Of a stretch of 64,000 bases of DNA, positions 19,493-29,100 are shown one piece after another (within the stretch, counting starts at the first letter, position 1; each line of letters begins with the position of its first letter). The position numbers and the translations under genes are program-made. Source of the stretch: Eutreptiella sp. 'Long Island Sound 2002' (taxonomy: Eukaryota > Euglenozoa > Euglenophyceae > Eutreptiales > Eutreptiaceae). Under the pieces are notes generated by a model. It was given only the letters and a program-made list of their open reading frames with translations. It did not search any database and was not told where the DNA came from. The stretch is from the NCBI GenBank assembly GCA_964036045.1, contig OZ038378.1:22802441-22866440 (forward strand), given 5' to 3'.

Positions 19493-20668
19493 GGAATAGT
19501 AGCAATAGCACAGGTAGCAAACTACGTGTGGCATAGGTGAGGGTTCGGCAATAGCACAGGTAGCAAACTAGGTGTGGCACAAGTGAGGGTGAGGTGAGGG
19601 GATCCCTCCTTTGCATGCCATACTGCTTCATACCCTTCCCTTGTTGCAAGTTTTTTTACGACCCCAGTTGAATTGGCAGTGTTTCAACTAGTTTTGTGCA
19701 CAAGCAATGTTGAACCCCAATGTGGGCTTGTTGGACATTGGTGGGGTGCAATGTAGTGGTGTTGTGAGCCCATTTAGCGTGTTGGACCTTCCCGTTTTGG
19801 GCGCCACTACCTCATACAGGATTTCTACAACGTTGTTGACAGCGGGATTGTCCTCAACATCTATGCCGGTCATGGGGTACACCCTCCTAGAGGCCATTTG
19901 TGTTGCTATTGGGGCGGAAACTACTTGGATCACACGAGGTGGCGGGTGTGCTAGTTGCACTTGTACATCATTCCAAGTCCGGAAGTTGTTGCATTTCACC
20001 TCCTTTGAAGACACGGAATTGATTCCTTGCGATAAAAGCAAGGAAACTTTGCTCCGCCTTGCAACCACCCCTCCTTCCCAACCGGAATAGTAGCAATAGC
20101 ACAGGTAACAAACTAGGTGTGGCATAGGTGAGGGTTTGGCAATAGCACAGGTAGCAAACTACGTGTGGCATAGGTGAGGGTTCGGGATCCCTCCTTTGCA
20201 TGCCATACTGCTTCACCGTTCCCTTGTTGCAGGTTGTTTTACGACCCCAGTTGAATTAGCAACGTTTCAACTGGTTTTGTGCACAAGCAATGTTGAACCC
20301 CAATGTGGGCTTGTTGGACACTAGTGGGGTGCAATGTAGTGGTGTTGTGAGCCCATTTAGCGTGCTGGACCTTCCTATTTTGGGCGCCACTACCTCATAA
20401 AGGACTTCTACAACGTTGTTGACAGCGGCATTGTCCTCAACATCTATGCCGGTCATGGGGTACACCCTCCTAGAGGCCATTTGTGTTGCTATTGGGGCGG
20501 AAACCACTTGGATCACACGAGGTGGCGGGTTGCGTGCTAGTTGCACTGGTACATCATTCCAAGTCCCGAAGTTGTTGGATTTCACCTCCTTTGAAGACAC
20601 GGAATTGACTCCTTGGGATAAAGCCAAGGAAACTTTGCTACGCCGTGCAACCACCCCTCCTCCAGCAA
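19493..20668 (+). repeat. 583-bp direct duplication
   Basis: Sequence from GGAATAGTAGCAATAGCACA (19493 and 20086) through ATGTTGAACCCCAATGTGGG (19707 and 20290) to the AAGGAAACTTTGCT region repeats at an offset of 583 bp with few differences. Each copy starts with short repeats of AATAGCACAGGTAGCAAACTA. Confidence 0.8.
19707..20090 (+). CDS. uncharacterised ORF in duplication copy 1
   Basis: 127 codons from ATG (MLNPNVGLLDIGGVQCSGVV...) to a TAG in the next duplication boundary. Copy 2 has the same frame, but TAC has become TAA at about 20398, splitting it. The protein is hydrophobic to neutral with no recognised motif and has an SFEDTEL motif near its end. The end at the duplication border suggests truncation. 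Confidence 0.35.
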   Translation: MLNPNVGLLDIGGVQCSGVVSPFSVLDLPVLGATTSYRISTTLLTAGLSSTSMPVMGYTLLEAICVAIGAETTWITRGGGCASCTCTSFQVRKLLHFTSFEDTELIPCDKSKETLLRLATTPPSQPE

Positions 20669-21306
20669 CCACGCGCATTTGCTTTTTGATGGAGTACAAG
20701 GGTTTCTTCATTGGTGTGGGGAGCAGGAATGACCGATGGTTTTGTGTTGATGTACAAGGATCTCCGCGGGCTCCAAGTGGTGGTGCACTCTATACTATAG
20801 TCTATATACTATACTCTATTTGGACAGTTACGGTTAGGGCCAAAATTTGGCCAGGCACAGTTGCCAAGGGCACGCTTGGCCGTTGTACTGAAGAATACCA
20901 AAAGGCTTACAATGCTTCTACTGGTGACCATTGGTTTTGCTTGTGCGGGAAAAAGTTGTCCAGATCAGTGCGGCCAAGCAGTAGCACGTTTGAGCAACAC
21001 TGCAAGACCAGCCAGCAACACTTGCACGTCATGCAAGAGAATCGCCCCCTTCAACCACGGGAACGCACATTGTTGACTTTTTTCCGGGCAAAACGGTCCA
21101 GTGGGAATCCCAGCCCGCAATCGACTCCTACCATGCCTACACGACAAGCACCCCAATTACGGAGCAATCCGTTGTGCCTGCAAAATTGCCACTCCCACCC
21201 CCACCTTGTCCGAAAGTGCTGCCATTTGGAATCAAAGATGCAAACCATTTGCGCCGAGCATATCCACTACTACGCCACGGACATGAGATGGCCTCATGGC
21301 GTCTAG
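20290..21306 (+). pseudogene. longer copy-2 version with BED-like zinc finger
   Basis: The same N-terminal sequence as 19707-20090 is broken by TAA near 20398, then open from 20416 to 21306 (296 codons). After the duplicated part it continues with MEYKGFFIGVGSRNDRWFCV and a Cys/His region, FCLCGKKLSRSVRPSSSTFE followed by QHCKTSQQHLHV. Its C-x-C ... H-x(6)-H layout resembles a BED-type finger of transposases. The following Pro/Ser/Arg-rich part is low complexity. Probably the N-terminal part of a mobile-element protein. Confidence 0.35.
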
Positions 21307-21854
21307 TTGATGGCTTGGGCTTGGAATCGGTAGACCCGCCGTGTACAGGCGAAGGATCCTTTGATTCCACGGGGTGCATTGTACCATGTTCCCCATGTGG
21401 TGGTGTGAGGGGAAGTGTTGTGCAGTGTACCGTGCAAAGCTTCTTTGTCACGGGACATCGCTTGCAGGACATGGAGGCATCATCGGGTATCCGACAACAT
21501 AAGTACATGGTCCTACCGGGAAGCCAGCGCTAGGAAGGGCTGTTCCATGTTGTCCGTACTATTTGTACGGATCGCAATTGCACAGACCTTGAACTTGCAA
21601 CACATTGTGATTCGGCTTGCATGATTGCTAGTGTGTATGCGAAATATCCGGAGTTGCGGGGCACGAGCAAGTGCGATGGACAATCTTCGTCCGGGGAATG
21701 TGACCGGGAATACCGCCACAAAGGCGCCACAAAGGCCTCAAATTCTGATGAAGAGAAAGTGGGAAGTAGTTCGGGTGCCTCTGCATTGTGTGAACTGGCT
21801 TTGGATCTCCATTGCGTGGACCGGCTTGGATCTCCATTGTGTGGACCGCCTTAG
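21174..21854 (+). pseudogene. coding-like frame split by one TAG
   Basis: Frame 21174-21530 (MPAKLPLPPPPCPKVLPFG..., ending YMVLPGSQR) is followed by TAG at 21531-21533 and then, in the same frame, by EGLFHVVRTICTDRNCTDLE and another 85 codons to 21854. Codon use and composition look alike on both sides of the TAG. It overlaps the end of the previous frame, so a splice or shift is needed between them. The last part enters the 25-bp tandem repeat. Confidence 0.4.
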
Positions 21855-21965
21855 ATCTCCATTTTGTGAACCGGCTTGGATCTCCATTGTGTGAACCGGC
21901 TTGGATCTCCATTGTGTGAACCGGCTTGGATCTCCATTGTGTGACCCGGCTTGGATCTCCAAGGC
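21797..21965 (+). repeat. 25-bp tandem repeat, about 7 units
   Basis: Consensus CGGCTTGGATCTCCATTGTG followed by TGAAC; units differ by one to three bases. Confidence 0.85.
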
Positions 21966-22132
21966 AAGTCATTGTGGGGCAGGTGCCATACCTTCACATG
22001 TACCACCGGTGCCCAGCACAGAACATTGAAAGAGAGACCAATATTGTCCGGTTACCGGTGGCAATTTTAGGAAATCTGTACCGACGTGCATGCGATATGC
22101 TTCGGTCCGTCGCTTGGAAGTTTTCGAAAACC

Positions 22133-22447
22133 CTTGGAAAGATGCTCGGAAGTTTTGGCAGCCAGATCGGCCCCCCAAAACGCAACCAATATCGGTAGGA
22201 ATGTTCCATGGGCTTCCCAGCCGACCGTGCCGGGGGAGCTCGGAAGAAATTTTTCAGCCCGAACCCAGTGGAATTTTGGTTGGATGCTTGGTGGAAAGAT
22301 GCTCGGAAGTTTTGGCAGCCAGATCGGGTCCCAAAACGTAACCAATATTGGTAGGAATGTTCCATGGGCTTCCCAGCCGACCGTGCCGGGGGAGCTCGGA
22401 AGAAATTTTTCAGCCCGAACCCGGTGGAATTTTGGTTGGATGCTTGG
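22133..22447 (+). repeat. 157-bp tandem duplication of a dispersed repeat
   Basis: Two units offset by 157 bp contain GATGCTCGGAAGTTTTGGCA, GGTAGGAATGTTCCATGGGC and GGGGGAGCTCGGAAGAAATT. A single further copy lies at 39209-39345. Confidence 0.8.
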
Positions 22448-22841
22448 TGCCTACCTTGCTTGCAAGATGCCATGGAGAACAGCACGTTGAAGCTAATGTT
22501 TGTCTACCCTTTGTCTGCTTTGCCTACAAAACTGCATGGAGAACACTGTGCTCAAGCTTATGATTGCTTCCCCTTTGTGCTCCTTTGTGAATTTGGACTT
22601 TTGCTTTTGACATGTGCAACGCCAGTTTGATCCTTGGTGGCTGCTTTGCCTACAAACTTGCATCGAGAACACTGTACTCAAGCTTATGAATGTTTGCCCT
22701 TTGTGCCTTGTGATGCTTTGTGCCTGCTTTTGTGGTTTTCTTTTTGCATGTGTGTCGCTTTCTCACCTAGGCCCCTTTGAGTAGACTCACTAATGTATTC
22801 CCTTTTTGTGCTCAGAACACTTTTTGTCACCTGCAACAGAC

Positions 22842-23897
22842 ATGTCTGGTAGTCAAGGCAGTGCCGCTAGTGCCTCGTCTTCGTCCGCTCAGCCCCCCCA
22901 GCCCGTTCAGCAGCTCCCGGAACAAGATTTGGAGCTTGAGGGCGAGCTCATTGACGCGGACACAACCAATACCGAAGTTCCCGAACCGGGTGATACACAA
23001 TCGCGCCTCCAACACGCCCTAGCAGCACTGTGCCTGCGGCATAAGCCGTCCGAGACCATTGAACCCAGAATGCTAAGGGTTTTTTTGGACAGGGTCGTCC
23101 CTGATGCATACCGCATCCAGCCCAAGGATGCCTTGCTGGCTATGCTTATGCATAAGCATTTTTCAATCCCTGTCTTGACGACACGGGAGGCTGTGGGCAA
23201 GACAAGCCCCAGCAAACATGAGACCTCGTACGGTGTACAATACAGAAACCTCTGCATTGTTGGTCCGGATCCGAAATACAACACGGACCGGACCTTTGCA
23301 GAGGAATCTGAAGAGAGGCTGCGTGTACATTACATGTACTTGAAATCAATACTGTCCACACACCCGGACAGTACCATTCGCGAGTTAAAGTGGACCCAGA
23401 GCGATGTAGTTACTTGGTTCAAAGAGGCCAAGATCAAGAAGCGGTCCAAAAAAGTAGTTTCCTGCAACGTGCAGTTCCCCCCCCTCTCATTTATTCATGT
23501 TCCGTTCGAGGTTTTGAGGGTTATCATAAACGATGCCTTCTGCGAGTCCCCACATGTAACGATTCACAGCGCCCTCAGAGCCACCATCACACGTGCACAT
23601 GTGGTAGAGGTTTTCGGGGAAAAGGACGGCTGGCGGGTGTGGGACCAAGCCCCCTCAGGCACGTGGGAAAAGGTGGTTACCCCCCCCGACGGTGAGGTTT
23701 TCAGAACAGACCAGCAACCCACGTACCATGCGCACGGTGTCTTGTGGGGCATTGAGTTTCTTTTGGCCCCAGCCCCCAAACCTTCTTCCGAGGGCGCACC
23801 AAAGCGGCAGCGACTTACCATCTTAGGTGCATGGTTGCAGGCCAAGGGTGAGGGCCAGGGCCAGGTTGGGACCGCAGAAGCCCCCCCCCCTGCCTAA
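22842..23897 (+). CDS. uncharacterised 351-residue protein
   Basis: ATG 22842 (MSGSQGSAASASSSSA) to TAA 23895-23897. The Ser/Pro/Gln-rich N-terminus gives way to an apparently folded region from about residue 60 (RLQHALAALCLRHKPSETIE, WTQSDVVTWFKEAKIKKRSK, VEVFGEKDGWRVWDQAPSG). The C-terminus is Pro/Gly-rich. The stop follows a run of ten C. A one-base change there would fuse it to the frame starting just downstream, so the two may be one gene. No family recognised. The length and absence of internal stops support real coding. Confidence 0.55.
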   Translation: MSGSQGSAASASSSSAQPPQPVQQLPEQDLELEGELIDADTTNTEVPEPGDTQSRLQHALAALCLRHKPSETIEPRMLRVFLDRVVPDAYRIQPKDALLAMLMHKHFSIPVLTTREAVGKTSPSKHETSYGVQYRNLCIVGPDPKYNTDRTFAEESEERLRVHYMYLKSILSTHPDSTIRELKWTQSDVVTWFKEAKIKKRSKKVVSCNVQFPPLSFIHVPFEVLRVIINDAFCESPHVTIHSALRATITRAHVVEVFGEKDGWRVWDQAPSGTWEKVVTPPDGEVFRTDQQPTYHAHGVLWGIEFLLAPAPKPSSEGAPKRQRLTILGAWLQAKGEGQGQVGTAEAPPPA

Positions 23898-23907
23898 GCT
23901 GGGGATG

Positions 23908-26009
23908 CACTGTGTTGGGTCTTCATCAGCCCTCTTTTTCGCTCTGATGTCTTCCATCTTTGCTGCCCTGGCTGCCCGCGCCCAGCCACCAGCTCCTGCC
24001 GCCGTCCCCATCTCCTGGGGTCGACTGGCTGAACTTGGGAGTGGGAACCCCAGCGCCGATAGCAGTGCCGGTGCCAGCAACCCTTCGCCAGCCACCCCCG
24101 CTTTGTGGGAGGCGCCAGCAGTCGGAGGAGTAGCAGGAGCAGCAGCAGCAGAGCCCGCCGCCGCAGCAGAAGATGCGGAGGACCCCAAGGGCATGCGGGC
24201 TGCCCACTGCGCAGCTTTGTTGGCGGCTGTTGCAGCTGTGCAAGTCCAGATGGTGCTTGCACAGCTGAGTAAGAAGACAGTGTGCTGGTTCGCGGCCGGG
24301 GCACGCTACGGGCCAGAGGGGGAGGGGGTGGTGGTGTGGGTGACTCGGGGGGCCGTGACCTCCCGCAGGCAAGTGGAGCATCGTGCTCCAATTGGGCAGA
24401 CGCCCCCAAACGTGGCCAAGGTGGTTCTGGACCTGGCCATTTTTGACCGGAGTGTGGCAGTGTGTGGGGAGTTGGGGGTTCCGGACCAGTTGAGGAAACT
24501 GGTCCTCAAGGAGTACCGATCACCAGCCGATCGGTACTCCAAGTTGAGAGGGCAGTTTGAGCAGGCCTGCCAGTCCTTCAAGAAGGCTGAGCAGGCTGTC
24601 CGGGAGGGGGTGGGGGGGAAGAGGCAGGGGGGGCAGGGGGTGAAGAGCAGGGAGGGAAAGCTGCGGGCAGCAGCTACTGCCCAGCAGGGAAGGGCAGAGG
24701 ATCTGCTGGGGCAGATGCGGGGGGCTTGGGAGGAGGCAAAGAAACGCCGCCTCCTTAAGGCCCCCCTCCCCAAGATGCCCCCCAGCACCCTCCCCCCCTT
24801 TGGGAAATGGGAGGTGACAGGGGGACACCAGGAGGAGCTCCTGCATGGGGTGGTTTTTGCAGGGACTCCTCGGGGTTGGGAGGTGTACGACCTTGCAGCT
24901 ACGGCTGTTTCAAGGTCGTGCACCCAGAAGCTGAGGGACAGGGGGGTTTCGGTGAGGATGCACACCGCCCCCGACTCCTGCAACCGCCACAACTGCATGT
25001 ATGTGGCGGTTAAAATAATTTTGTGGCACATGAGCCACCCTGTGGGTGTTTGGGACACCCCCCCCGCCCTGAGCCATTTTGCCATGTGGGGGCGGCAGTG
25101 CCGGGAGTTGCTGGACAACACCCTGGCGTGGGCTCAGGTGAAGGGGAGCTGGAAGTGCCGCCGCACTGGCTGGGGCCCTGCGGCCCTGAAGGAGATGAAA
25201 GAAGTCTCCGGGCAGCTGGCCCCATCTGGGGGGGGCAAAGGGCCTGTCCCCTTTGCCCCCCTCTCCGGCAACATGGTACCCATTGTGGTACTTTTTTGCA
25301 TCGCGAACCCTGACTCTGGCCCTGCTATCCCTGGTGTGGGTAAGGGGAAAGGGAAGGGGAAGCGGAGGCGGAAGGGGGGGGGGATTCAGACTCTTCAGAC
25401 TCTGCCCCAGAGATTGCAGTGGGTAAGGGGAAGGGGAAGGAGGAGGGTAAGGGTAAGGGGAAGGGGGGGGGTGATTCAGACTCTTCAGACTCTGCCCCAG
25501 AGATTGCAGTAGGTAAGGGGAAGGGGAAGGAGAAGGGGAAGGAGGAGGTGGTGGTTTCAGACTCTGAGTCATCTGACTCAGACGTGCCTATTTCCTCGAC
25601 AGGGGTGAGGAGAGGGCAGGTGGCCCCTGAGTCATCTGACTCAGATTCCAAGGTGCCTGTTTCCTCCACAGGCGTGAAGAGAGGGCGGGCGGCCCCTGAC
25701 TCTGGGGCCCCTTCAGGTAAGAGGAGGAAGAAGATCCGCCGCAGCCCATATGTAGGCTGGAGTGGAGGGGCACCAGGGGACCAGGGGTCACTGCCCCTTC
25801 GCATAGTCACACAGGTCAGGACTGTCATTGACTATGTGAAGGGGTCTGCCCACCGACCTCGCAATTGGATGAGGTCCTTCCCCCTCATCCATGGGGGTGA
25901 TTCCGGGCGAGGGGAGTTGATTCTCCTCATTGTGCCCCCTAAGGCCAAGGCCGAGGCCTCTCACAAGGCACAGCCTCAGCCTGAGCCTGAGTCTGAGGGG
26001 GAGGACTGA
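23908..26009 (+). CDS. uncharacterised protein with Gly/Lys and Asp/Ser repeats (apparent frameshift)
   Basis: ATG 23908 follows the previous stop by 10 bp. The first 480 codons include an Ala/Pro-rich start, a charged middle (FEQACQSFKKAEQAVREG) and a compact region with RMHTAPDSCNRHNCMYVAVK and HFAMWGRQCRELLDNT. At 25374-25383 a run of ten G shifts the frame: before it GKGKGKGKRRRKGG, after it the sensible frame is DSDSSDSAPEIAVGKGKG. That block is repeated three times at the DNA level and continues to TGA 26007-26009. The two frames are best read as one gene of about 700 residues. The acidic serine (SDSDSSDS) and basic tracts suggest a nuclear protein; function unknown. Confidence 0.5.
25336..25560 (+). 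repeat. in-gene tandem repeat (GGTAAGGGGAAGG ... GATTGCAGT)
   Basis: Three units of GGTAAGGGGAAGGGGAAGG-type sequence; the first two are followed by GATTCAGACTCTTCAGACTC and GCCCCAGAGATTGCAGT. They encode the Gly-Lys and Asp-Ser repeats. Confidence 0.7.
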
Positions 26010-26123
26010 GAGGGGGGTATATATTCCCATTCAAGGCACTGAAATGAACTGCAGCTGCACCTGAACTGCCTGTTGGCATCCATTCATGCTTCCAGCCCAG
26101 CTTGTGCTTGTTGTGCCTGTGGC

Positions 26124-29100
26124 AGGGGGCGGATAGTCGAGCACACTTTGGACCCTTGGATCTCGAAACTGGTTGGAGCAATCCTGGCAAAAAAAGGTTC
26201 TGGTGAAAGGTATTGGTTGGGGCTTTCCATACATGGTTTCCTTGAAACCTACCAAAACAGTGGCGCAGAGGGAGGGGGCGGATAGTCGAGCACACTTTGG
26301 ACCCTTGGATCTCGAAACTGGTTGGAGCAATCCTGGCAAAAAAAGGTTCTGGTGAAAGGTATTGGTTGGGGCTTTCCATACATGGTTTCCTTGAAACCTA
26401 CCAAAACAGTGGCGCAGAGGGAGGGGGCGGATAGTCGAGCACACTTTGGACCCTTGGATCTCGAAACTGGTTGGAGCAATCCTGGCAAAAAAAGGTTCTG
26501 GTGAAAGGTATTGGTTAGGGCTTTCCATACATGGTTTCCTTGAAACCTACCAAAACAGTGGCGCAGAGGGAGGGGGCGGATAGTCGAGCACACTTTGGAC
26601 CCTTGGATCTCGAAACTGGTTGGAGCAATCCTGGCAAAAAAAGGTTCTGGTGAAAGGTACTGGTTGGGGCTTTCCATACATGGTTTCCTTGAAACCAACC
26701 AAAACAGTGGCGCAGAGGGAGGGGGCGGATAGTCGAGCACACTTTGGACCCTTGGATCTCGAAACTGGTTGGAGCAATCCTGGCAAAAAAAGGTTCTGGT
26801 GAAAGGTACTGGTTGGGGCTTTCCATACATGGTTCCTTTGAAACCAACCAAAACAGTGGCGCAGAGGGAGGGGGCGGATAGTCGAGCACACTTTGGACCC
26901 TTGGATCTCGAAACTGGTTGGAGCAATCCTGGCAAAAAAAGGTTCTGGTGAAAGGTATTGGTTGGGGCTTTCCATACATGGTTTCCTTGAAACCAACCAA
27001 AACAGTGGCGCAGAGGGAGGGGGCGGATAGTCGAGCACACTTTGGACCCTTGGATCTCGAAACTGGTTGGAGCAATCCTGGCAAAAAAAGGTTCTGGTGA
27101 AAGGTACTGGTTGGGGCTTTCCATACATGGTTTCCTTGAAACCAACCAAAACAGTGGCGCAGAGGGAGGGGGCGGATAGTCGAGCACACTTTGGACCCTT
27201 GGATCTCGAAACTGGTTGGAGCAATCCTGGCAAAAAAAGGTTCTGGTGAAAGGTACTGGTTGGGGCTTTCCATACATGGTTCCTTTGAAACCAACCAAAA
27301 CAGTGGCGCAGATGGAGGGGGCGGATAGTCGAGCACACTTTGGACCCCTGGATCTCGAAACTGGTTGGAGCAATCCTGGCAAAAAAAGGTTCTGGTGAAA
27401 GGTACTGGTTGGGGCTTTCCATACATGGTTCCTTTGAAACCAACCAAAACAGTGGCGCAGAGGGAGGGGGCGGATAGTCGAGCACACTTTGGACCCTTGG
27501 ATCTCGAAACTGGTTGGAGCAATCCTGGCAAAAAAAGGTTCTGGTGAAAGGTATTGGTTGGGGCTTTCCATACATGGTTTCCTTGAAACCTACCAAAACA
27601 GTGGCGCAGAGGGAGGGGGCGGATAGTCGAGCACACTTTGGACCCTTGGATCTCGAAACTGGTTGGAGCAATCCTGGCAAAAAAAGGTTCTGGTGAAAGG
27701 TATTGGTTGGGGCTTTCCATACATGGTTTCCTTGAAACCTACCAAAACAGTGGCGCAGAGGGAGGGGGCGGATAGTCGAGCACACTTTGGACCCTTGGAT
27801 CTCGAAACTGGTTGGAGCAATCCTGGCAAAAAAAGGTTCTGGTGAAAGGTATTGGTTGGGGCTTTCCATACATGGTTTCCTTGAAACCTACCAAAACAGT
27901 GGCGCAGAGGGAGGGGGCGGATAGTCGAGCACACTTTGGACCCTTGGATCTCGAAACTGGTTGGAGCAATCCTGGCAAAAAAAGGTTCTGGTGAAAGGTA
28001 CTGGTTGGGGCTTTCCATACATGGTTCCTTTGAAACCTACCAAAACAGTGGCGCAGAGGGAGGGGGCGGATAGTCGAGCACACTTTGGACCCTTGGATCT
28101 CGAAACTGGTTGGAGCAATCCTGGCAAAAAAAGGTTCTGGTGAAAGGTACTGGTTGGGGCTTTCCATACATGGTTTCCTTGAAACCAACCAAAACAGTGG
28201 CGCAGAGGGAGGGGGCGGATAGTCGAGCACACTTTGGACCCTTGGATCTCGAAACTGGTTGGAGCAATCCTGGCAAAAAAAGGTTCTGGTGAAAGGTACT
28301 GGTTGGGGCTTTCCATACATGGTTCCTTTGAAACCAACCAAAACAGTGGCGCAGAGGGAGGGGGCGGATAGTCGAGCACACTTTGGACCCTTGGATCTCG
28401 AAACTGGTTGGAGCAATCCTGGCAAAAAAAGGTTCTGGTGAAAGGTACTGGTTGGGGCTTTCCATACATGGTTTCCTTGAAACCAACCAAAACAGTGGCG
28501 CAGAGGGAGGGGGCGGATAGTCGAGCACACTTTGGACCCTTGGATCTCGAAACTGGTTGGAGCAATCCTGGCAAAAAAAGGTTCTGGTGAAAGGTACTGG
28601 TTGGGGCTTTCCATACATGGTTCCTTTGAAACCAACCAAAACAGTGGCGCAGAGGGAGGGGGCGGATAGTCGAGCACACTTTGGACCCCTGTATCTCGAA
28701 ACTGGTTGGAGCAATCCTGGCAAAAAAAGGTTCTGGTGAAAGGTACTGGTTGGGGCTTTCCATACATGGTTCCTTTGAAACCAACCAAAACAGTGGCGCA
28801 GAGGGAGGGGGCGGATAGTCGAGCACACTTTGGACCCTTGGATCTCGAAACTGGTTGGAGCAATCCTGGCAAAAAAAGGTTCTGGTGAAAGGTACTGGTT
28901 GGGGCTTTCCATACATGGTTTCCTTGAAACCAACCAAAACAGTGGCGCAGAGGGAGGGGGCGGATAGTTGAGCACACTTTGGACCCTTGGATCTCGAAAC
29001 TGGTTGGAGCAATCCTGGCAAAAAAAGGTTCTGGTGAAAGGTACTGGTTGGGGCTTTCCATACATGGTTCCTTTGAAACCAACCAAAACAGTGGCGCAGA

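Noticed and set aside
4403-21854. Firm claim that UAG is reassigned to Gln
   Set aside because: One TAG replaces a conserved Trp, affected genes are mostly transposon remnants with other damage, and long intact genes here contain no internal TAG.
22480-22700. Coding region with repeated TGCATGGAGAACAC segments
   Set aside because: Imperfect repeats of about 180 bp with short ORFs in changing frames; no protein pattern.
23894-25828. Long minus-strand ORFs over 23.9-25.8 kb
   Set aside because: GC-rich shadows of the plus-strand gene; Pro/Leu/Ser low complexity.
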